From Thermoleophilia bacterium (GTDB lineage: Bacteria > Actinomycetota > Thermoleophilia > Gaiellales > Gaiellaceae): a DNA stretch of 64,000 nt. Position numbers and translations under genes: made by a program. Below, piece by piece: positions 48,483 to 57,746 of this stretch. The notes under the pieces are model-generated. The model worked only from the letters and a program-made list of their open reading frames with translations, was not told the DNA's origin and did not search any database. Position 1 is the stretch's first letter, and every line of letters begins with the position of its first letter. The stretch covers positions 1-64,000 of the forward strand of contig JAICJI010000008.1 in NCBI GenBank assembly GCA_025928515.1, written 5' to 3'.

Positions 48483-49466
48483 ATGATCGACCTGCGATCC
48501 GACACGATGACGAAGCCGACGCCGGGAATGCTCGCGGCGATGGCGGCCGCCGAGGTCGGCGACGAGCAGGAGCGCGAGGACCCGACGACGAACGAGCTGC
48601 AGCGCCGCGCGGCGGAGCTGCTCGGTCAGGAGGCTGCGCTCTTCCTCCCGACTGCCACGATGGCCAATCAGGTCGCGCTACGCGTGCTGAGCCGGCCCGG
48701 CTGCAAGGTCGTCGCCGAGGAGAACACGCACGTCCTGATCTGGGAGTGGGGAGGGCCGGCGATCCATTCCGGTCTCGTGATGCACGGCGTCGCGGCCGAC
48801 GCCGGCAGGCCCACCGTCGAGCAGATCGAGGAGCTCGACAACTTCGGCGCGGGCAGCGTCCTCGTCCTCGAGAACACGCACAACAGCTCGGGCGGCCGCA
48901 TCTGGCCGCTCGACGAGTTCAGTGCAGTCGCCGGCGCGGCGCGCGAGCGCGGCGCGGCCGTGCACCTCGACGGCGCGCGGCTCTTGAACGCCGCGGTCGG
49001 GGCTGGGCTGGAGCCGTCGGCTTGGGGAGTACTCGCCGACACGGTCACTGTCTGCTTCTCGAAGGGGCTGGGCTGCCCATTCGGCGCGATCCTCGCCGGC
49101 TCGGCACAGACGATCGAGCAAGCCTGGGAGGGCAAGTTCCTGCTCGGCGGCGCGCTGCGGCAGTCGGGCATCGCCGCCGCCGCGATGCTCTACGCGCTCG
49201 ACCACCACGTCGAGCGGCTCGCCGAGGACCACGCGCGGGCGAAACGGCTGGCCGAGGGCAGCGGGCTCGACCCCGCGACGGTCGACACCAACTTCGTCTC
49301 GATCCCGAACGAGCCGGGCCTGACCGAGCGGCTCCGCGAGCGCGGGATCGCGGTCAGTGACCTGCGTCCCGGCTGGCTCCGTGCCGTCACCCATCTCGAC
49401 ATCGGGGACGAGGGGATCGCGCAGGCGATCGAGTCGATGCAGGAGGTGCTCGCTGTCCGCGTCTGA
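48483..49466 (+). CDS. ltaE: low-specificity L-threonine aldolase
   Basis: IDLRSDTMTKPTPGM; HLDGARLLNAAV; TVCFSKGLGCPFGAILAGS. Confidence 0.93.
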   Translation: MIDLRSDTMTKPTPGMLAAMAAAEVGDEQEREDPTTNELQRRAAELLGQEAALFLPTATMANQVALRVLSRPGCKVVAEENTHVLIWEWGGPAIHSGLVMHGVAADAGRPTVEQIEELDNFGAGSVLVLENTHNSSGGRIWPLDEFSAVAGAARERGAAVHLDGARLLNAAVGAGLEPSAWGVLADTVTVCFSKGLGCPFGAILAGSAQTIEQAWEGKFLLGGALRQSGIAAAAMLYALDHHVERLAEDHARAKRLAEGSGLDPATVDTNFVSIPNEPGLTERLRERGIAVSDLRPGWLRAVTHLDIGDEGIAQAIESMQEVLAVRV

Positions 49467-50799
49467 GACTCCCGAGCGCCTGGCGGCGCGACTCGAGAGA
49501 GCCGTCGCGGGCGAGCAGCGCGAGAAGCGCGTGCCGAGCATCGCCGCGGCCGTTCTTCGCGACGGCGAGCTGATCTGGGAGACCGCGGTCGGCGTGGCCG
49601 ACGTCGAGGCCGGTGTCGAGGCGACACCGGACACGCAGTACCGCATCGGCTCGATCACGAAGACGTTCACGGCGGCGGCGATCATGCAGCTGCGCGACGC
49701 GGGGAAGCTCGACCTCGAGGACACGCTCGACCGGCATGTCGAGGGCGCCGCGCACACGCCGACGATCCGGCGGCTCCTGTCGCACGCATCCGGGCTGCAG
49801 CGCGAGACACACGACGACTCGTGGCTGACGCTCCGCTTCGCGCAGCCCGACGAGCTGCTCGAGACGCTCGCGCAGGCCGAGCTCGTGCTGCCTTCGGGCG
49901 CCCGGTTCCACTACTCGAACCTCGCCTTCGCGCTGCTCGGCATCGTCGTCGAGCGCGTCTCGGGCCGGCCGTACATGGACTACGTCCGCGACCGGCTCTT
50001 CGAGCCGGTCGGCCTGACGCGCGTGAGCTTCGAGCCGGATTCGCCGGCGGCCAAGGGTTATCTCGCGCAGCCGTACGCCGACGGGGTCTGGGGCACGATC
50101 GGCGTCGAGACCGGCGCGTGGGCCTCCGCGGGCCAGCTGTGGGGGACGGCCGGCGACATCTGCCGCTGGGGCGCGTTTCTCGCGCATCCCGACGAGTCGG
50201 TTCTGACGTCGTCGAGTGCCGAGGAGATGCGGACGGTGCAGGCGATCTCGGACCACCAGCGGTGGCAGTCAGGCTACGGGCTCGGTCTCGGGCTCAGCCG
50301 CGACGGCGAGCGGATCCTCGCCGGCCATAGCGGCTCTATGCCCGGCTTCATCGCACAACTTCTCTTCTCGGCGAAGGAGAAGGTCGTGGCCGCAGCGCTG
50401 ACGAACGAGAGCGAGACGGCGCTCGGCGAGCTCACGCTCCGACTCGTGGGGACCACGATCGAGGAGTGGCCGGTCGCGCCCGAAGCCTGGCGGATCGGCG
50501 AGCCGCCGCCCGAGGAAATCGTTCCGCTCCTCGGCATCTGGTTCATGGAGGCGGCACAGCTCGTGCTCCGCTGGCGAGACGGGAAGCTCGAGGGGCGCTT
50601 CGACGACATGCCCGACTGGCAGCCCTCGTCGATCTTCGAGCGTGAGGCCGACGATCGGTGGCGCACCGTCTCGGGGCCTGAGCACGGCGAGGCGTTGCGG
50701 ATCAAGCGCGACGCGGACGGATCGATCGTGCAGATGGTCTGGGCGGGCTATCCCGTGACGCGCGATCCCGGCCCGTGGCGCGCTCCGGACGCCGCGTAG
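49453..50799 (+). CDS. serine hydrolase, beta-lactamase class C family (start uncertain)
   Basis: YRIGSITKTFTAAAI (SxxK); YSN; HSG; no clear ATG, ORF track start 49357. Confidence 0.9.
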   Translation: MSASETPERLAARLERAVAGEQREKRVPSIAAAVLRDGELIWETAVGVADVEAGVEATPDTQYRIGSITKTFTAAAIMQLRDAGKLDLEDTLDRHVEGAAHTPTIRRLLSHASGLQRETHDDSWLTLRFAQPDELLETLAQAELVLPSGARFHYSNLAFALLGIVVERVSGRPYMDYVRDRLFEPVGLTRVSFEPDSPAAKGYLAQPYADGVWGTIGVETGAWASAGQLWGTAGDICRWGAFLAHPDESVLTSSSAEEMRTVQAISDHQRWQSGYGLGLGLSRDGERILAGHSGSMPGFIAQLLFSAKEKVVAAALTNESETALGELTLRLVGTTIEEWPVAPEAWRIGEPPPEEIVPLLGIWFMEAAQLVLRWRDGKLEGRFDDMPDWQPSSIFEREADDRWRTVSGPEHGEALRIKRDADGSIVQMVWAGYPVTRDPGPWRAPDAA

Positions 50800-53355
50800 C
50801 TACTCGTACTGGAGGGCTTCGAGGACGTTCAGCTTGGCGGCGCGGCGCGCGGGGAAGATGGCGGCGACAACGCCGACGACGACGGCGGCGATCGCGAAGA
50901 AGATCACCTGCTTCCACGGAAGCGCAAAGACGATGAAGTCGATGCGCGCCGCGAGCAGCCCGCCCAGCACGAGTCCGAGGGCGATTCCGATCACGCCGCC
51001 CATCAGGGCTGTGATCACGCTCTCGGCGCGAATCATGCGCCGCACCTGCCGCCGCGTCATCCCGATCGCGCGCAACATGCCGAGCTCTCGAGTCCGCTCG
51101 AACACGGTGAGGATGAGCGTGTTCACGATGCCGAACAGGCTCACGATCACCGAGAGCGCGAGGAGCACGAACAGGACGTTGAGGATCGCGTTCAACCCGC
51201 TGATCTGATTGTCGATGAACTCTTTCTTCGTCTGCACTTTGGCGTTCGGGAACGCCTTGAGCTGACGCTCGAGCGCAGCTCTGTCCGCGTCCGTCTCTCC
51301 GCCTTTCATCCGGACGAACGAGAACAGGTTCTGGGGCGTGTCGTAGATCTTGTCCCAGGCCTTGTCGGAGATCGTGACCACGCCGAACGGGGAGCCTCCG
51401 GTCGGCGGGTCGAAGATGCCGATCACCTTCACGTCGATGCTCTTGCCGGTCGGCGCGGTCAAGGTCAGCGGCGAGCCGATCGTCAGGTTGTGCGACTTGG
51501 CGAAGCTCTTGTCGGTGAACGCGCCGTGCGCGCCGAGCCGGGTGAAGACGGTGCTGTTCCCGCCGTCGAGCCAGGTCATGTTGAAGATCTGGGCGCCGCC
51601 CGGGCCAACCGCGGTCGCCTGGTGCACGCCGTTGAGGATCTCCGCGTCGCCCCCGCGGACATTCGCGATCGCCTGGACGCCCGGCGTCCGGGCCGCGGCG
51701 TTTCCGGCGGCGATCGGGATCGGATCGAAGTTGTTCTGCGCGGTGATCGCGTAGCCGCTGACCCAGAGGTCGTTGACGGCGCCGCGGAAGCTCTTCGTGA
51801 TCCCCGCTGCGATGACCGCGACGAGCGTCACGAGAGCGAGCCCGATCATCAACGCGGACGCGGTCGAGGCGGTTCGCTGGGGGTTCCGGCGCGCGTTGTC
51901 CCGCGCGAGCGCGCCTGCCGCGCCGCCGAACCTGCTCGCCGGCGCGCCGAGCACCCATGCGAGCGGACGCGCGAAGCGTGCCGCGAGGAGAGAAACACCG
52001 ATGAAGATCAGCAGCGTCCCGACTCCCATCGAGAGGAGGACGCCTTTCGTGCCGAGCCCATGCGCGAAGAGGCCGTAGATGACCAGAGCGAACCCGAGCG
52101 CCGTGAGCAGCGCCGAGCCGATCGGCCGGTATTTCGCGAATCGGCCGGGCGGCAGCTCGGATCCCTCGCGTGCCGCGGCGATCGGCGGCACGCGCGTCGC
52201 GCGAAACGCGGGGCGGAGGCTCGCGATCACGGTGACGAGGATCCCGACGACGAGCGCGACGATCACCGTCCTCTGATGCAGGACGAGCCCGTTGTTCGGG
52301 AGCGTGAAGCCGACGAGGTCGAACAGCTTGAAGAGGCCGACCCCGAGGCCGAGGCCGACTGCGATCCCGAGGATCGAGGCGAGAGTGCCGATCGCGAATC
52401 CCTCGATGACGATCGAGCGCCGCACCTGGCGCCGCGAGGCTCCCAGCGTTCTCAGGGTCGCCAGCTCACGCGTCCGCTGGGTGATCGTGATCGAGAGCGA
52501 GTTCGCGATCACGAAGGAGCCGACGAACAGGGCGATCCCGCCGAACGCGAGCAGGAAGTCCTGCAGGAAGTTGAGGAAGCTCTCGGTGTCCTTGGCGTCC
52601 GACTTCGCCTGCGCTTGCCCGGTCCGCACCTGGGTATGCGGCGGCAGGATCGTGCGGATCTCGTCGGCGAGCTTCGCCGGCGTCACGCCCGGCTTCGCCT
52701 TGGCCCGGATCTGATCGAGCTTCCCGATGCGCTGGAAGAGCCGCTGCGCGGTGGGAAGGTTGAAGCCGGAGAGCGTGGCGCCGCCAAGGCTCGACGCGCC
52801 GCCGAAGTGCACGAAGCCCGAGATCCTCATCTGGAGGGTGGGGCCGTTGGCCTGGACGCCGATCGTTTGCCCGACCTTGAGATCCTTCTTGTTGCCCGTC
52901 GCCTGGTCGATCACGATCTGGTTCGTTCCGGGCCAGTTGCCCTCGACCAGCGCGAGTGAGTTGAGCGCGGGCCGCTTGGGATCGACACTGAAGCCGAGGT
53001 TCGGCGCGCCGCCGAAGTGGACGACCTTGCCGTCGAGAATGAGGTGCGCGTTGCCGCCGACGCCACCAACCGCATCGGCCACATCCGGCAGGTTGCGGAT
53101 CTTCGGCAGGAGCGACTGGCCGAACGGCGGTGCCGTCGTCGTGCCGTTGTTGCTCAGGCTGAACGCGGACTTGCCGGTCACCGTCGCGTCGGTGCCGCGG
53201 TAGACCTGGGTGAAGATGCCGCCGAACGCGCCCTTGATCGAGTCGGTGAGGACGTAGGTGCCGGTGATCAGCGCAACACCGAGGACGATCGCAATCGCAG
53301 TCAGCACGGTGCGCAGCTTGCGCCGCAGCATCCCTCTCAGCGCGACGCGGATCAT
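50800..53355 (-). CDS. ABC transporter permease, FtsX/MacB type
   Basis: 851 aa with two FtsX-like domains; TRELATLRTLGASRRQVRRSI and TRELGMLRAIGMTRRQVRRMI. Confidence 0.94.
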   Translation of the reverse strand: MIRVALRGMLRRKLRTVLTAIAIVLGVALITGTYVLTDSIKGAFGGIFTQVYRGTDATVTGKSAFSLSNNGTTTAPPFGQSLLPKIRNLPDVADAVGGVGGNAHLILDGKVVHFGGAPNLGFSVDPKRPALNSLALVEGNWPGTNQIVIDQATGNKKDLKVGQTIGVQANGPTLQMRISGFVHFGGASSLGGATLSGFNLPTAQRLFQRIGKLDQIRAKAKPGVTPAKLADEIRTILPPHTQVRTGQAQAKSDAKDTESFLNFLQDFLLAFGGIALFVGSFVIANSLSITITQRTRELATLRTLGASRRQVRRSIVIEGFAIGTLASILGIAVGLGLGVGLFKLFDLVGFTLPNNGLVLHQRTVIVALVVGILVTVIASLRPAFRATRVPPIAAAREGSELPPGRFAKYRPIGSALLTALGFALVIYGLFAHGLGTKGVLLSMGVGTLLIFIGVSLLAARFARPLAWVLGAPASRFGGAAGALARDNARRNPQRTASTASALMIGLALVTLVAVIAAGITKSFRGAVNDLWVSGYAITAQNNFDPIPIAAGNAAARTPGVQAIANVRGGDAEILNGVHQATAVGPGGAQIFNMTWLDGGNSTVFTRLGAHGAFTDKSFAKSHNLTIGSPLTLTAPTGKSIDVKVIGIFDPPTGGSPFGVVTISDKAWDKIYDTPQNLFSFVRMKGGETDADRAALERQLKAFPNAKVQTKKEFIDNQISGLNAILNVLFVLLALSVIVSLFGIVNTLILTVFERTRELGMLRAIGMTRRQVRRMIRAESVITALMGGVIGIALGLVLGGLLAARIDFIVFALPWKQVIFFAIAAVVVGVVAAIFPARRAAKLNVLEALQYE

Positions 53356-54119
53356 GTGCCGAGCGAGTTCATCACCGCGAGCACGTCCTGCTGGCTCGCG
53401 CCGCGCAACTCCTTCACGATCGACCCGTCCTCGAGGAAGAGGATCCGGTCGGCGATCGCGGCGGCTCGCGCCTCGTGCGTGACCATCACCGTGGTCTGAC
53501 CGTACGCATCCACCGACGCCCGCATCAGCTCGAGGATCTCACCGCTCGTCTTCGAGTCCAGGTTGCCGGTCGGCTCGTCGGCGAAGAGGATCGTCGGCCG
53601 GGTGACGAGCGAGCGGGCGATCGCGACCCGCTGTTGCTGGCCGCCGGACAGCTCTGACGGCCGGTGGCGGCGACGGTCGGTGAGGCCCATCTGTCCGAGG
53701 AGCGAGTCGAGCCAGGCCTTGTCGGGCTTCTCCCCGGCGATCGATAGCGGGAGGATGACGTTCTCCTCCGCGTCGAGCATGGGCAGCAAGTTGAAGAACT
53801 GGAAGACGAAGCCGATGTGCTCGCGCCGGAGGCGCGTCAGCTTCGAGTCGTCGAGATTCGTGATCTCCGTGCCGGCGATCTGGACCGTCCCGGCCGTGGG
53901 CTTGTCGAGCCCGGCGAGGAGGTGCATGAGTGTCGACTTGCCGGAGCCCGACGGCCCCATGACGGCGACGAGCTCGCCGGAGCGCACGTCGAGGTCGACG
54001 CCGCGGAGCGCCTCGACCGCCGTCTCGCCCTCGCCGTAGCGGCGCACGAGCCCTCGCGCCTCGACCGCGGCGTTCGCGGGCACGGCGAGATCGCCCTTCG
54101 ACTGCTCCCCCACGGCCAT
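53352..54119 (-). CDS. ABC transporter ATP-binding protein (LolD/MacB type)
   Basis: GPSGSGKST Walker A; LSGGQQQRVAIARSL; ILFADEPTGNLDSKT. Confidence 0.96.
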   Translation of the reverse strand: MAVGEQSKGDLAVPANAAVEARGLVRRYGEGETAVEALRGVDLDVRSGELVAVMGPSGSGKSTLMHLLAGLDKPTAGTVQIAGTEITNLDDSKLTRLRREHIGFVFQFFNLLPMLDAEENVILPLSIAGEKPDKAWLDSLLGQMGLTDRRRHRPSELSGGQQQRVAIARSLVTRPTILFADEPTGNLDSKTSGEILELMRASVDAYGQTTVMVTHEARAAAIADRILFLEDGSIVKELRGASQQDVLAVMNSLGT

Positions 54120-54172
54120 GTCCTTCAAGGTAGACGAAAGCGCCGCGCCGGGCAAAGGGGTTCACACCATCT

Positions 54173-55219
54173 TCACCGGCCGCCCCCGAGGAGGAAGCCG
54201 AGGACCGCTGCGGCGTAGGCGGCGACCAGGAACATGCCTTCCTTCCGGACCGAGCGGCCGTCCCAGATCGTCGCGGCGACGACGACCACGGCGCCGGCCA
54301 TCGCGACGAGCTCCGTCCAGCGGAACGAGAGCGCGAGGTGGTGGGAGAAGAGCAGCGAGAGGAGCGTCACGACCGGGACGACGAGCAACGCGACCTGCGC
54401 GCCCGACGAGATCGCGATCTCGGTCGCGAGCCGCATCTTCCCGTTGCGGGCGATGAGGATCGACCCCCCGTGCTCCGCGGCGTTGCCGACGATCGCGACG
54501 ATCACGACGGCGATGAAGAACTGGCTCAGGCCGACGGCGGAAGCGAACGCGGCCAGCGAGTGGACGAGGATCTCGCTCACCCAGGCGGTGGCACCGGTCG
54601 CCAGGGTTAGAGCGGCGAGCGCCGACCATAGTGCCCACGTGCCTTCGTCCGGCTCCTCCTGCTCGCGCGCGTCCTCCCGGTGGCGACGCAGGTTGGGGCC
54701 CACGACCGCGAGATAGAGCAGCAGAAGCACGATCGCGACCGGGATCGAGGCGACGACGACGGCGTGACGTTCCGACTGCCCGGTGTAGCCGACCGTCGTC
54801 GGGACGATGAAGGCGACGACCGCTGCGCCGACGAGGCCGATCTGCACGAGCAGCGAGCGGCGGTCGATCCGGGCTCCGTCGGGGCCGGCGATCTGCGTGA
54901 CGCCGTAGACGAGCAGGAGATTCGAGATCACGCTGCCCGAGAGCGAGCCGCGCACGACGACGGGCAGGTTCGCACCGACGGCGAAGAGCGCGACGATCAG
55001 CTCCGGCGCGTTCCCGAAGCTCGCGTTGAGGAAGCCGCCGATGCCTGGGCCGGTGTGCTCGGCCGCGTGCTCGGTCGCCTCGCCGATCAGCCAGGCGAGG
55101 GGAATCAGCGCCACGGCGGCGAGCACGAACAGCGCGACGTGGCCCGCGCCGGTCAGCTTGTCGACGAGGATCGTGACGGGGGCGAGGGCGAGCGAAGCCC
55201 AGAGGAGCTTGCGGATCAC
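54173..55219 (-). CDS. cax: calcium/proton exchanger (CaCA family)
   Basis: GGFLNASFGNAPELIVALFAV and VIVAIVGNAAEHGGSILIA repeats; GTG start with TAGGCT 6 nt upstream. Confidence 0.92.
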   Translation of the reverse strand: MIRKLLWASLALAPVTILVDKLTGAGHVALFVLAAVALIPLAWLIGEATEHAAEHTGPGIGGFLNASFGNAPELIVALFAVGANLPVVVRGSLSGSVISNLLLVYGVTQIAGPDGARIDRRSLLVQIGLVGAAVVAFIVPTTVGYTGQSERHAVVVASIPVAIVLLLLYLAVVGPNLRRHREDAREQEEPDEGTWALWSALAALTLATGATAWVSEILVHSLAAFASAVGLSQFFIAVVIVAIVGNAAEHGGSILIARNGKMRLATEIAISSGAQVALLVVPVVTLLSLLFSHHLALSFRWTELVAMAGAVVVVAATIWDGRSVRKEGMFLVAAYAAAVLGFLLGGGR

Positions 55220-55331
55220 CAACCAAGCCTAAAGAGCGGCCGACCGGGCAGGAGACGGCCGGGCGCCCTAGCTCGACATCGGTGGTCTGTCAAGTCTTGC
55301 GCAGCCTTGCGTCCACTCCGACAATGTGTTC

Positions 55332-55739
55332 ATGAGACCGAAGCAAGCCGCCCCCACGCTGCCCCTGCATCCGCAGGACGAGGCCGAGTGCCGGCGTTGC
55401 GCGGTGCACTGCGAGAAGGTCGTTTATCCGGCGGCGTGTCTCGAGCGGTCGTGTCCGTTCGTCTACGCGTACGAGGAGCATGGGCACACGTTCATGGGGT
55501 GCCTGCAGAACGTGTTCGAGGCGGAGATCGACGTCGAGATGCTCGCGGCCGCCGAGCGAACGCGCGAGGGCTTCGGTGCCGTGCGTGCGCTGCGCGGCCC
55601 CTTGCCGATGTGCGACGCGGCCGTTCAGTCGACGTTCGTGCAGCGCGAGAGCAAGCTCGGCTGCCTCAATCCGGAGTTCGGGGAGCTGCCGGCAGGGTCG
55701 CCGACGTTCCGGGTGTTCGCGCGGGTCGCGGACCTCTAG
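55332..55739 (+). CDS. hypothetical Cys-rich protein, putative metal binding
   Basis: CX2CX3CX8CX4C cluster: CRRCAVHCEKVVYPAACLERSC; further Cys in MGC, PMC and LGC. Confidence 0.7.
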   Translation: MRPKQAAPTLPLHPQDEAECRRCAVHCEKVVYPAACLERSCPFVYAYEEHGHTFMGCLQNVFEAEIDVEMLAAAERTREGFGAVRALRGPLPMCDAAVQSTFVQRESKLGCLNPEFGELPAGSPTFRVFARVADL

Positions 55740-56886
55740 CTTCGAGTCGCCGCAGGATCAGGACGCCGAGGCCCGGCCCGGCCGCGGCGAGGAAGAACGC
55801 GAGGCGCCAGCTGTGGGCGGCGACGACGGCTACGACCGGCGGCGCGCCCGCCACGACGACGCCGAGCAGCGTCTGCTGGAAGCCGAGCGCCGCGCCGGTG
55901 CGCGCCGAGCCGGCCGTTTCGGCGGCCGACGCATAGGCGAGCCCGTTCCACGCCATGCTGAGCACGCCCGCCACGAGGAACAGCGGCACGAGCAGGCAGA
56001 GCGGTGCGTCGGTCGCGGCGGCGACACCCGCGGTGAAGAGGGTTAGCGCGACGCCGATCGCCCTCAGCGGGCGCAGGCGGCTGCCGAGCCGGTCCGAGAT
56101 CCGTCCCGAGCCGATGCGGGCTCCGATCGCGAGCACGTTGATCGCAGCGAGCAGGGCGGCGGCGGCGTGCGTCGAGACGTGACGGTGCTCGTGCAGGAAG
56201 AGCACGACGAAGCCCGTGATCCCGATCTGGGCGGTGAGGTACAGGCCCGTGCCGGTGCCGAGGAGCCACATGCGTGGATCGCGTACCGGGCCTGAGACGT
56301 CGCGCAGCTCCGGCTCGTCTACCGCCCCGGTGCGGATGAAGGCCGCCGCGACTGCGGCGCCGGTCGCGCACGCGCCGGCGAGGAAGAAGAACGCGAGGCG
56401 CGTCCCGCCGGACGAGGCGAGGACGGGGAGGAGGGAGGCTCCGATCGCGCCTCCGATCGGAATCGCGGTCTGCCGGATCCCGAGCGCGAGGCCGAGCTCT
56501 GACGCGGGGAACCACGCCATGATCGCGCGCCCGCTCGCAGCGTTCACGCTCGCCCCGAGCGCCCCGACTCCGACGAGCACGCCCGTGACCGCTGCGAAGC
56601 TGTGCGTGCCGGCGGCGGCCGCGAGCATGACCGCCCCGCCGCTGAGCCCGACCGGGATCACCCACCGCTCGTCGATGCGGTCCGCGACGAGCCCCCACGG
56701 CAGGAGCGTGAACAGCATCCCGATCCCGATCGCCCCGAGCACGACGCCGGTCTCGCCGAGCGTAAGTCCGTACTCCGACTTCAGCGCCGGGCCGAGCGCA
56801 GGCAGGCCGACCGAGGACGCCGAGAAGCTCGCCTGCGCGAGCGTCCCCGCGGCGAGCACGACCCAGCGATAGCGGTCTCGTCTCAC
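55666..56886 (-). CDS. MFS transporter
   Basis: 12-TM pattern; RAIMAWFPASELGLALGIRQTAIPIGGAIGASLLP; GTG start overlapping the nfo stop. Confidence 0.9.
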   Translation of the reverse strand: MRRDRYRWVVLAAGTLAQASFSASSVGLPALGPALKSEYGLTLGETGVVLGAIGIGMLFTLLPWGLVADRIDERWVIPVGLSGGAVMLAAAAGTHSFAAVTGVLVGVGALGASVNAASGRAIMAWFPASELGLALGIRQTAIPIGGAIGASLLPVLASSGGTRLAFFFLAGACATGAAVAAAFIRTGAVDEPELRDVSGPVRDPRMWLLGTGTGLYLTAQIGITGFVVLFLHEHRHVSTHAAAALLAAINVLAIGARIGSGRISDRLGSRLRPLRAIGVALTLFTAGVAAATDAPLCLLVPLFLVAGVLSMAWNGLAYASAAETAGSARTGAALGFQQTLLGVVVAGAPPVVAVVAAHSWRLAFFLAAAGPGLGVLILRRLEARGPRPARTPGTSATLPAAPRTPD

Positions 56887-57746
56887 GCTAGCCAGCGTGC
56901 GCGCAGCTCCTTCGTCTTGCGGATCTCGTTTGCGTCCGGGCCGCGGTTCTCCGGGCCGGCGGTCTCGAGCACCGCGGGTAGCCCTTGCAGCCGCCGATTC
57001 GCGAGGAACACGCCGAGCTTCTCTCCGAGCTCGCCCTCGAGGATGTTCGCGTGCCGGTCGCGGTTGGACGCGAACGGCGCGGCGGCGTCGTTCACGTGGA
57101 GCGCCCGCAGGCGGTCGAGCCCGATCGTGGAGTCGACCTCGTCGAGGCAGGCGTCGAGTGCAGCCGGATCGGTCACGTCCACGCCCGACACCCAGAGGTG
57201 GCACGAGTCGAGGCAGATGCCGAGCCGTGGATGCCGCCCGAGCCGCTCGTTCAGCGTCGCCAGCTCCTCGATCGAGCGGCCGATCGTGCCTCCCGCACCG
57301 GCGGAGTTCTCCATCAGGAGCCACGTCTCGTCGGAACAGAGCTCGAGCACGAGCTCCATCGCCGGCAAGACGCGCTCGAGCCCCGCCTCGAACCCGCTGC
57401 CGAGGTGCGAGCCGACGTGGAAGACGACGCCGTCGGCGCCGATCCCGCACGCGACCTCCATCGTGTTGCACAGCGCGAGTACCGACTTCTCGTACACGGC
57501 GTCGTCGGGCGCGGCGAGGTTGCAGAGGTAGAGCGCGTGGCACAGGACGCCGCCGATGCCGGCCTCCGCGCGCTTTTCGCGAAATCGCTCGAAGCTCGCC
57601 GGGTCGTGGTTCGTCGGCCGCCAGGTGCGCGGGCTCTGGGTGAAGACCTGCACGGAGTCGGCGCCCAGGTCGACCGCGCGGTCGATCGCCTTGTCGATGC
57701 CGCCCGCGGAGGAGATGTGCGCGCCGATCTGCATCAGCGGAGCCAT
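56883..57746 (-). CDS. nfo: deoxyribonuclease IV (endonuclease IV)
   Basis: IGAHISSAGGIDKAI; LLMENSAGAGGTIG; ICLDSCHLWVSGVDV; LHVNDAAAPFASNRDRHANILEG. Confidence 0.94.
   Translation of the reverse strand: MAPLMQIGAHISSAGGIDKAIDRAVDLGADSVQVFTQSPRTWRPTNHDPASFERFREKRAEAGIGGVLCHALYLCNLAAPDDAVYEKSVLALCNTMEVACGIGADGVVFHVGSHLGSGFEAGLERVLPAMELVLELCSDETWLLMENSAGAGGTIGRSIEELATLNERLGRHPRLGICLDSCHLWVSGVDVTDPAALDACLDEVDSTIGLDRLRALHVNDAAAPFASNRDRHANILEGELGEKLGVFLANRRLQGLPAVLETAGPENRGPDANEIRKTKELRARWLA

Noticed and set aside
51490-52959. 489-aa plus-strand ORF opposite the ABC permease
   Set aside because: Shadow ORF; R/E/D/A-rich, no recognisable domain
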